Under the pieces are notes generated by a model. It did no database searches. It was not told the DNA's origin and worked only from the letters and a program-made list of their open reading frames with translations. A stretch of 64,000 bases of DNA from Enchytraeus crypticus (lineage: Eukaryota > Annelida > Clitellata > Enchytraeida > Enchytraeidae). Where the stretch lies: positions 310,001-374,000 of the forward strand of contig CAJHZI010000517.1 in assembly GCA_905160935.1 (NCBI GenBank), in the 5' to 3' direction. Both the position numbers and the translations under genes were made by a program. Of the stretch, positions 58,118 through 64,000 are shown one piece after another (positions within the stretch are counted from its first letter, which is position 1; the number at the start of each line of letters is the position of its first letter).

Positions 58118-61100
58118 TATATGTAGATTTTAAGTTAAACTTTGTATGCATTATGAACTATTAATGCTATTAAAAATATTACTAAGTACTAGCTTTATTA
58201 AGAACTAAGTATCATGGTAGTCAGCTAGATAAAATACTCTGTATCTTCATTGACGACCGACTTTTCTCGCGTTAGATGTAGGAATTGCTGTGGATGCATT
58301 CTATGTCGTTTATGCATCTGGTGTCTTTGCTGAAAATAAACACATTATTATCTATTCTATTCAATAGTTCAACTTTAAGTATTAATAGCATTCCTATTAT
58401 TATTATTAATAGTATTGTTATTCTTTTAATAGCATTTTGATATAAATGATAATGATAAGAGCCAAAGCTATTCACCGTCTCTTCTATTGCTCAAGAGATC
58501 TGCCTATGTGATATCCCTTCGGAATCTCGCCCGAGATAAACAATGGCTTTGCTCTGGAGGCTCACGAATTCTGTTGTTAATGTGTTCAGATATTCGGGGA
58601 TCAGTTGAAAAGCCTGTGTCTGCGGAACTTGGAGATCACGGATGAATTGTGGTATCAATTGAGCACTAAAATGAGGAATTGTAGTAAACTAGAGCTTCTC
58701 GATGTGTCCAACGTTCGAATAGACTTCACTGCAAGAAATACATGGAAAAATTGTCCTAATACAGTTATACTAGCTAGAAACTTAAACAGCCTTATCAACT
58801 TAAGGTTCGTGCTTTTTCTTTCTATCCTGACATTCTGATAATCAAATTTTGCTCTGGAAATTTATTCGCTTAGTTCACAGGGGCGTCTGCAGAATCTATG
58901 CCTCTAAAACATCGACACATACTTCCCCCTAGCCTAACCAGTATAGGCCTGGCCTACGCAATTTTTCCACTTCCCCTTCTCTAAACTGCGCAGCTTTTCC
59001 CACTTCCACCCTATTTTGTCATTTGCATCGTTGTATACATTGTGTGAGCGCTCCTAAGCTCACGAACGAATTTTAATTTTCTTAAACCTAGGCTATATGG
59101 AACTCGTGTTCTCGAAACCACTAATGTATGTGTTCAATCAATTTTACCCCTAGTCTTAGATTATTGTACCGGTTGATTAGCCGATTAGTTAGCGCACTTA
59201 ACAGATTGATTTCAAGTGTGTAATCACGTGTTGTAATCTCGATCTCTGATCGTGTTCTCCTGGCATCGAAGCATCTGTTAGCTTTGTTATAGTTTTAGTT
59301 TAAATTTTTATGTTCGCCTACAAAAATATCGTGACATTTAGATAATAATATTTATGGAGCAACAATTATTGCTTAACTCATTCGTGCAAACGTTTTACTT
59401 AGGTCCACTTAGAAAGAGGTAATTGAGCCATCAAGGAATACTAACCTGGCTGGATCAGTTGTTTCGATACGACTGCAGCGGTAAAACGCTATCAACATGG
59501 CAGTGTTTCTTAACGTATGAAATTTTAACAAAACAAAAGGTCCACAAATTAATTATACAAACCACACTTGTCAAACCGGAACCAGTTGAATAGTCGAACG
59601 TTAATCACGCTTATATGAGAAGAAGAAGGTCATTGATTCTAAAACTATCCGGCCCGTCTGTGACAGTAGGCCTATCCTCTGCGATTCGGAAAGAGAGGTT
59701 TGAGCATAACTTTATAGCTTTTAAAGCTTTAGAAGGAAAAAAAGGTGATTAAAATACCATTCACTGCAAATTCGGCAGAAATAGCATCTCTTGAATAGTA
59801 GCCGTAGTTGATTGTTTACTCTTTCACATTTTTAGATGTGGCAGAAAAAATATTTAGGTTTAAAATTTTAATCAGTTGGAAGCCTGATTTCTTAGCGTTA
59901 GAATCACTAATGATACTATCATAGCCTATAATAAAATCTGTGACATAGTAGGCCTACGTATCTGTCAAGAATGCTATTATGTACTCGTATTTTATCGGTA
60001 GTAGTATAAATTAACAGTAAATGCTTTCACGAGAAATACATGAATGCAGACTCGAGAGTATAAATATATACCATGGCCCTGCTGTTTGGCAGAACATTAG
60101 AGAGAGAGAGAGAAAGAGGGAAGGTTGCATTGTAACTTTTTATATTTGTGCAGAAGCTTAGACTTGAGTAACAATCGTTTGAGCGAGCATATACGAACAC
60201 TGCTGATGGCTCTTCGCTCTCAGTTGACCAGCCTCGCTCTGTACAACACGTATCTCTCTGCTGTGGATCTCGACGCTATCACTAACAGCATGAACCTCTG
60301 TCGCCTGATGCACATAGATCTGGGCTCTAACGACTTCCAGAGCGAAAATATGTTCCTCGCACTAGTCAAAACTCTTCAGTCCTTTCCTATTATCAGCCTC
60401 GTCAGTCTCAAACTCTGTCGTGTCAACATCACCGCAGCTCAGTGGCAACAGGTTAAACAAGTTTGCCAAGTCTTAGGGCACTTTAGAATCTATCTTGCTC
60501 AGATTGTCGTTATTTATTTTAATATGAGAATCGTGGTACATAAAGTCGAATGGTACTAGGCAAATGAATCCAAGTATAACGATTTAAGTGCCTGTTTACG
60601 TAAATGGATTACATTTGGCTACCTGTAGTCTAGATTTTAGACACGGGTGTCATAGACGATCCTACAACGGTGCGTTATAAAACGCTCCATTATGGATAAG
60701 AAAAGAGTTCTCTTTTGTTAAGACCATTGTTTAGGATTGAGAGACGGACAGAGACAAGTATAAAAGTTGACCTTGAATCTTGATGTTCTTTCGAAAGAAA
60801 AGCCGACAGAGAAAGTCGTATGAAAATTTAAACTTTACTATCTATTCTACATCTTTATCATAGACTTGAGCTTTAGCCCAATAATTTCACCGTTAAGTCA
60901 ACTTCAGATTTCTTATAGAGTGTAGCGATAAGTCAAGGAGATGGTAGGAGAGAAAACTATGTCTATGCCATGTCTTTTGACAGAGCTCAAGAGAAATCAT
61001 AAAAAATCGGTTGATTTTGTTTTCAGATGTTCAAAGCCTGCAGGAGGTTCGCCTCACTGACTCACTTGTATGTGACTGGTAATGAGCGCAACATCGACGC

Positions 61101-62154
61101 TCAAGTCATTAGTTATGCTATCCCACACTTCCTCGATATGAAGTCCCTACACGTTGTGACCTTAACCTTTCCTTCCCCAGACACCTGCACGGAGCCTCCA
61201 GAGACTGAGCCACAAGGGCAACCCGGATTTACTGGGATTTCAGAAAACCTGAAGGTTTGGAGTAAAATGAGCAGCACGGAAGATTTGAGTGCGGCGTTGC
61301 TATATCGCGGAGAACAGCTGAGGCAGCAATGCGAAAGAGTGGCAATGATCGTGAGTGAGCGGCGACAACGGCGAGAAGAGCTAATAGAACAGAATCATAT
61401 TCTCAAGAGTAATATTAGACAGATTACCATGGATGAATGGAAGTTGGCGGACACAGTCAAGTTGATTCTCGATGAGAGAGACTTTGAACGTCTTCCCAGC
61501 ATCCAGGAGAACCTGGAAAGACTCTGCGAGAGAGTCTGGCTTATCAGCGACGCTCAGATAAGTGCCAGGCGCACTCATCTAGAGCAAGAAAGAGCGACTC
61601 TGAGACAACAGGGCGCCCTTATACATCAGGAGTTGACCAGGCTAAACGAGGAGGAACAAGACACTCTGGCAACAGCTGCGACTCTCAGGAACAATGTTGA
61701 CATCAGGGAGATGGCGGAGATATCTACAAGTATAGCGGAGAAACTGAGCGAGATGGCCTCTGAGCGACAGGCACTGGCTTACAAGTGGCAAGAGCGAGGT
61801 ATTGAATTAAACAAGATAAATCAAGAAATCTTCTGCTTGGATAAGAGAGTCGATTCAGTGCGAGATCTCGTAGTGAACATGCTAGATCTTCCTATCAGGA
61901 AACGACAAATCTTGCAGAGACTACAAGTGTACGAGAGGGAGTGGATAAAGGTCAACTATCTGCTGCTGAGAATCGACTGCTCCAGTCTGCGCCGTCAGAG
62001 GGAAGAACTGATAGCTGGACAGAAATTGCTGAGGCGATGGGAGGACCAGGAATTGATTGACAGGGCATCAAAGACGGCAAAGTTAAATGAGGTCATTGAG
62101 ACGCTCTGTGAGGAAATGGGTAGGGCGCCCTTCAGGCTCGTCTTTCAGCACTGA
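44230..62154 (+). CDS. Large basic-repeat, leucine-rich-repeat and coiled-coil protein (five exons, 2233 aa predicted)
   Basis: Exons 44230-48871, 56422-56840, 58590-58804, 60154-60451 and 61027-62154 join in phases 1, 0, 2 and 0. Residues 1-1335 are overwhelmingly Arg, Lys, Ser, Thr and Ala, with an RS-like tract and three tandem-repeat arrays. An acidic stretch spans about 1337-1372. Residues 1400-1548 form a helical domain reminiscent of the segment before the repeats in PRAME/LRRC14/LRRC41-type proteins (a guess). Exons 2-5 then give LRRs ([45 protein letters not shown]). Residues about 1940-2215 are a coiled coil. The very high positive charge suggests a nuclear, nucleic-acid-binding protein. 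I do not recognise it. ATG 44230 (AAA before it) is the first in the frame; upstream non-coding exons are possible. Confidence 0.78.
45380..45720 (+). repeat. Coding 24-bp tandem repeat (8-residue units)
   Basis: Units of the form AGGTCTACAGCTTCCCGAGC plus four bases encode STASRAPR and variants ([16 protein letters not shown]). The three units at 45460-45535 are nearly identical; the outer ones are more diverged. Confidence 0.8.
46282..46785 (+). repeat. Coding 36-bp tandem repeat (12-residue units)
   Basis: Fourteen 36-bp units with no register change until the last. Consensus protein unit [12 protein letters not shown]. In the middle of the array every third unit starts ATTGCA and its predecessor ends GGGACTAGA or AGGACTAGA, so a 108-bp higher-order unit is visible. 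Confidence 0.9.
46975..47400 (+). repeat. Coding 18-bp tandem repeat (6-residue units)
   Basis: Degenerate 18-bp units built on AGAGCTACAGGTAGAGGT encode RATxRx variants ([24 protein letters not shown]). Confidence 0.8.
49150..49400 (-). mobile_element. RTE-like LINE 3' untranslated fragments
   Basis: TAGGATACGAATAGACCTTC parallels 19440-19460 (GGGATACGAATAGACTTTC), and 49300-49400 parallels 57540-57650 (CATGTGCAGTCTACTGGTGG, CCCGGATACAACACGGG). Non-coding. Confidence 0.4.
50331..50560 (+). mobile_element. tRNA-derived SINE family B
   Basis: AAATAGCGCAGTG head, B box GTGGGTTCGATTC, then GAGTAATATCTAGGACATTC and GATTTAAACATGTGGTATTA, the same order as 33742-33945. Confidence 0.68.
50690..52175 (-). 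mobile_element. RTE-like LINE, reverse transcriptase (copy 2, longest)
   Basis: Reading the minus strand from 52175: [20 protein letters not shown], then [20 protein letters not shown] and [20 protein letters not shown] (finger and palm motifs). Next come the region of [24 protein letters not shown], and the C-terminus [16 protein letters not shown], ending at a (ATG)n tail near 50690. At least four stops or frameshifts. An internal duplication of the NNMHQLQET segment appears at 50930 and 51480. Same family as 32766-33690. Confidence 0.78.
52500..53075 (+). mobile_element. RTE-like LINE 3' fragment
   Basis: [20 protein letters not shown]-like start, then the [16 protein letters not shown] and [14 protein letters not shown] segments in shifted frames. 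The tail GATTGCACAAGA runs directly into a TA array. Confidence 0.68.
53076..53213. repeat. (TA)n array
   Basis: About 140 bp of TA with a few interruptions between the LINE tail and the fold-back element. Confidence 0.9.
53214..54640. mobile_element. Fold-back transposon with about 380-bp inverted arms and a THAP-like remnant
   Basis: The ends are CACTGTGTTTCTTATAACTG and, inverted, AGTTATAAAAAAACACAGTG. The arms (53214-53592 and about 54257-54640) match over roughly 380 bp with scattered differences and small indels. The centre, near 53839-53919, encodes [20 protein letters not shown] then GISLKRF. This resembles the start of a THAP zinc finger (M-x-CC-x-x-GC-x-N and GxSxxRF) with one Cys replaced by His. 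THAP domains occur in P-element and Kolobok transposases. No catalytic domain remains. The TA target of the flanks cannot be separated from the TA arrays. Confidence 0.68.
54641..54737. repeat. (TA)n array
   Basis: TA dinucleotides at the right edge of the fold-back element. Another TA plus (GT)n array is at 54773-54832. Confidence 0.9.
54966..55575 (-). mobile_element. Tc1/mariner-like deletion derivative (CACTGTGAGTC family, copy 2)
   Basis: Same ends as 15029-15821 (CACTGTGAGTCA and TGACTCACAGT) and about 85-90% similar over the shared outer 250-300 bp at each side. The interior is shorter and lacks the C-terminal transposase remnant. TA arrays flank both ends. Confidence 0.75.
55575..55656. 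repeat. (TA)n array
   Basis: About 40 TA units. Confidence 0.9.
55790..55920 (+). mobile_element. Fragment of the 5S-derived SINE tail
   Basis: TAACGAATACTACAAAAACT, then AGGAAACTCTGTTGCATATG and TTTTCATGTGTG parallel 14655-14730. Confidence 0.5.
56422..56840 (+). CDS. LRR gene exon 2
   Basis: Acceptor CTTTTCAG, entering to complete the Gly of [16 protein letters not shown]. Donor GTTAGT after GGG, phase 0. Encodes [20 protein letters not shown] and EINRLQF, an LRR-like helix and strand. A Ser/Ala-rich low-complexity insert of about 80 residues follows, then [10 protein letters not shown]. Confidence 0.8.
57311..57550. repeat. (GATAT/GATGT)n pentanucleotide array
   Basis: About 45 GATRY-type pentamers with blocks of GATAT, GATGT and GACAT alternating. 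Located in intron 2 of the LRR gene. Confidence 0.88.
57551..57850 (+). mobile_element. Decayed RTE-like LINE fragments
   Basis: GGAAAATGTGAGACAGAAAT parallels 52558-52580 (GGGAAATGTGAGACTGAAAT). The preceding CTCTTACGACACGTGCAAC is the dispersed 3' block seen at 49300. Too decayed for a frame. Confidence 0.45.
57843..57905 (+). mobile_element. tRNA-derived SINE family A, head fragment
   Basis: TACTCGACCGCGGACCAGTG and the B box GGGTTCAAATTCTGGGCTCG. The body is absent. Confidence 0.6.
58050..58122. repeat. (TA)n array
   Basis: TA array in intron 2 of the LRR gene, preceded by two AGGCCTATATATAT motifs. Confidence 0.88.
58590..58804 (+). CDS. LRR gene exon 3 (LRR)
   Basis: Acceptor GTGTTCAG, donor GTTCGT, phase 0 to phase 2. 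Encodes [32 protein letters not shown] and ending NSLINL. The repeat spacing of about 27-35 residues fits ribonuclease-inhibitor-like LRRs. Confidence 0.83.
58805..60153 (+). other. Intron 3 of the LRR gene
   Basis: No element or gene recognised. A short (GA)n run at about 60098-60118 precedes the acceptor TTTGTGCAG. Confidence 0.5.
60154..60451 (+). CDS. LRR gene exon 4 (LRRs)
   Basis: Joining in phase 2 produces [16 protein letters not shown], an exact LRR consensus, which strongly supports both splice sites. Then [30 protein letters not shown] and [16 protein letters not shown] follow. Donor GTTAAA at 60452 (weak), phase 0. Confidence 0.85.
61027..62154 (+). CDS. LRR gene exon 5 (last LRR and coiled-coil tail)
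   Basis: Acceptor TTTTCAG, phase 0. Starts [20 protein letters not shown] (last LRR), then a short Pro/Gly-rich linker ([17 protein letters not shown]). About 290 residues of heptad-rich, charged sequence follow ([54 protein letters not shown]). Stop TGA at 62152. The codon usage here is more GC-rich than in exon 1. Its first Met is internal to the protein, not a start. Confidence 0.85.
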   Translation: MFKACRRFASLTHLYVTGNERNIDAQVISYAIPHFLDMKSLHVVTLTFPSPDTCTEPPETEPQGQPGFTGISENLKVWSKMSSTEDLSAALLYRGEQLRQQCERVAMIVSERRQRREELIEQNHILKSNIRQITMDEWKLADTVKLILDERDFERLPSIQENLERLCERVWLISDAQISARRTHLEQERATLRQQGALIHQELTRLNEEEQDTLATAATLRNNVDIREMAEISTSIAEKLSEMASERQALAYKWQERGIELNKINQEIFCLDKRVDSVRDLVVNMLDLPIRKRQILQRLQVYEREWIKVNYLLLRIDCSSLRRQREELIAGQKLLRRWEDQELIDRASKTAKLNEVIETLCEEMGRAPFRLVFQH

Positions 62155-62331
62155 GAGAGAGAGAGAGAGACTCAATGTTTTAATTCATTGACAATTGCAG
62201 ATTACAAGTACAGAATCAACATAGTGTAGACCATAGTAACACAAAACTATAAAAAGTGCAGTTAAAATGAACACAGGTAAAATGAGCACTAAGACTAAAC
62301 TCCACGCATCCAACATATCATCGCACCTAAC

Positions 62332-62371
62332 ACCGACTTCGCCACTGACTCCAGCCAGTGGCGAAGTCGGT
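62332..62371. repeat. 16-bp inverted repeat at the SINE head
   Basis: ACCGACTTCGCCACTG, an 8-nt loop, then its exact reverse complement. It is formed by a reversed duplicate of the SINE head next to the head itself. Confidence 0.8.
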
Positions 62372-62490
62372 AAGATACTCGACCGCGGATCTGATGGTGC
62401 GGGTTCAAATCCTGGGCTCACCCGCCACTGACATCGCTTTCGAGTGAGGAAACTGACGTTAACCTTAGCTTTACCAGCTTTTACCTGAAA
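62356..62490 (+). mobile_element. tRNA-derived SINE family A, best copy
   Basis: A-box-like AGTGGCGAAGTCGGTAAG, then ACTCGACCGCGGATC and the B box GGGTTCAAATCCTGG, about 50 bp apart as in a tRNA-type promoter. The body GACATCGCTTTCGAGTGAGG and GTTAACCTTAGCTTTACC follows. Other copies: 3058, 12612, 22418, 37065, 57843. Confidence 0.75.
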
Positions 62491-62772
62491 GCATCTGCGG
62501 GTGAAAGACTGGACAAACAACTCTACATGATTAAATGAATAGCCATGTCATTTGGAACTCTGCTATGGAAATCAGAGCGAATGACTAAAATTCAACTTGA
62601 CAATGCTATTCAGTAACAAAAATGTTTATCTCATAGAGATCAAATTAACAAATTAGCGATCAACTGCGTTTTACCAGAGAAATCGAATACGTGTTATCCA
62701 TCAATTCAAATATGTCAATGCTTAACATCCTCAATACGTTGTTTCAGCCTCAAATGACTTTTAGCTCAACAT

Positions 62773-63446
62773 CAGTGGCGGACCCAGGGGGACCCGTGCC
62801 CCCCTTGGGTCCGCCAATAATTTTTTATAAACTATATTTTCATTGTTCCTATTGCAATTTCGATGTGTAAACATGTTAGTAATGGCAGTGGTTAGGGGGG
62901 ACCCGGGGGAGGGTAAGACAGGGAATGCAGTTCCAAAAGCTCGCTTTTTCTAGGATATACTAGGAGCCCTGTATAATGGAAGGGGCATGAAAAATGTTGA
63001 CCGTTTCACTAGCTCTCAATTTTCACTTGAACCAATGCATAACCAAATTGGAGGAAAAAAGGGTGTAAGTAAAACATGTGAACTATGTCCCGTAGCAGTG
63101 GTGCAAACAGCCTTGGCATGGAGGGGCTTAAGCCCCTACACCGCCAAAATTAGGTCACTTTTGCAATTCGTAGAGATCCGCTGAGTATCTTCAGAGGTGA
63201 AAAAATTAACCTACTTTTTCTAAAACAAATGTAGGACTTTAGGTTTTCCCCTGACGAGTATGAGCGGGGGGAGGGGGGTAAGGTACGGGTGTAAGGTACT
63301 CACTCTATGAGCCGAACGTATTTCGACCCCCCCCCCACACAAATTTGTCTGGTTGTGTCACAGGTCCCGAAGAAGGCGTAAGCAAAAAATGAACACTCAA
63401 AAAAAATTTCGGGCCTCCCCTTAAGAAATTCCTGGATCCGCCCCTG
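62773..63446. mobile_element. Non-autonomous hAT-like transposon, 674 bp
   Basis: Termini CAGTGGCGGACCCAGG and, inverted, CCTGGATCCGCCCCTG match at 14 of 16 positions. The 8-bp sequence CTCAACAT flanks both ends (62765-62772 and 63447-63454), the size expected for hAT target duplications. The inside has G- and C-runs and no transposase. Confidence 0.8.
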
Positions 63447-63454
63447 CTCAACAT

Positions 63455-64000
63455 GCTCGATTATACTAACTAAGGTAAATTAAAATTATATTTATGATGT
63501 CATACTTATATAATGCTAGTGATACTGGAAGGAATTTCATGTCTCTAAAACCTCTTTACAATACCATCGATGTTACAAAGCATCGATGCTTTGTTGATGC
63601 TTTACTTCAACATTATATATCTTGTACCATCTACAACTCCACTCTGCTTTAAACACTATTGCCCTATAATTCTGAAACTTCTTCAAATAACTTAAATTAC
63701 ATTTCATTACTTAATTAGATTATTTCATTACATGTTTTCTCTCTATAATTATTACATGACTTTAATTAAACAACATTAATCGAAATCGAATCAAGAACCA
63801 AATCAATCGAAGTAAACTGATACCAAACGAAATCCCTCGTCAGGCGAGGTATAAGGTTCGCAACCTTGAATGTGAGGGCAATGAAGGAGAAAGGCAGGAA
63901 CGTTGCGGTCATGATGAGGAGGAGGGTGGATATATGCTGTATCCACGAGATCAGGTGGACGGCTATATGTTGAGGTAAGTAGGAGTAGCGGTAGGAATGG
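63455..64000. other. Right edge, no feature recognised
   Basis: AT-rich to about 63830. The last 170 bp are more GC-rich (GAGGGCAATGAAGGAGAAAG, GTATCCACGAGATCAGGTGG) and resemble the start of an endonuclease ORF of a RTE/CR1-like LINE (a VRFATLNVRAMKEKGRNVAV-like frame), cut by the window end. Confidence 0.4.

Noticed and set aside
58805-60153. Extra LRR exons in intron 3 of the large gene
   Set aside because: No frame with LxxLxLxxN motifs was found, and the exon 3 to exon 4 junction already makes a perfect repeat.
62356-62430. tRNA gene
   Set aside because: A- and B-box-like motifs are present but no cloverleaf with anticodon stem can be formed by eye, and the head is repeated with a common body. 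SINE.

Overview
The window is AT-rich animal nuclear DNA, most likely from an annelid. The best clue is two tandem plus-strand genes for linker chains of the giant extracellular hemoglobin (erythrocruorin), a protein class known from annelids and their siboglinid relatives. No bacterial, viral or organellar gene organisation is seen. Well over half of the sequence is decayed mobile DNA and microsatellite, typical of a large, intron-rich lophotrochozoan genome. The species cannot be named from the sequence alone.

Layout. 1-3995: last three coding exons of linker copy 1, whose 5' exon lies outside the window. 3996-25300: a repeat-dominated spacer holding LINE fragments, (TAA)n and (TA)n arrays, two copies of a 5S-rRNA-derived SINE and two Tc1/mariner deletion derivatives. 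25304-31070: linker copy 2, complete in four exons (259 aa). 31370-43740: non-LTR retrotransposon fragments of several families, tRNA-derived SINEs, a second maT-like mariner derivative and a structurally intact DD37E Tc1-like transposon nested inside a LINE. 44230-62154: a five-exon gene, predicted 2233 aa, with one 4.6-kb first exon. The protein has an extremely basic tandem-repeat N-terminal half, a helical segment, leucine-rich repeats and a long coiled-coil tail. Its 7.5-kb first intron carries a RTE-like LINE, a fold-back transposon with a THAP-like remnant and another mariner derivative. 62155-64000: a tRNA-derived SINE and a non-autonomous hAT-like element with 8-bp target duplications.

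How the genes relate. The two linker genes share exon layout and intron phases, and their LDL-receptor class A exons are almost identical although their C-terminal exons are strongly diverged. This points to exon-limited gene conversion or very strong constraint. Linkers are secreted and build the scaffold that holds globin dodecamers in the hexagonal-bilayer hemoglobin. The large LRR gene looks unrelated to oxygen transport. It is the best candidate in the window for something undescribed, because three different short basic repeats (8, 12 and 6 residues) have been amplified inside one exon and joined to LRR and coiled-coil domains.

Limits. Exon boundaries were read by eye from splice-site consensus, phase continuity and family resemblance. 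Transposon names rest on recognisable motifs, terminal repeats and catalytic spacing, not on database searches. Most short open frames in this sequence are chance, antisense or transposon debris and were left out.
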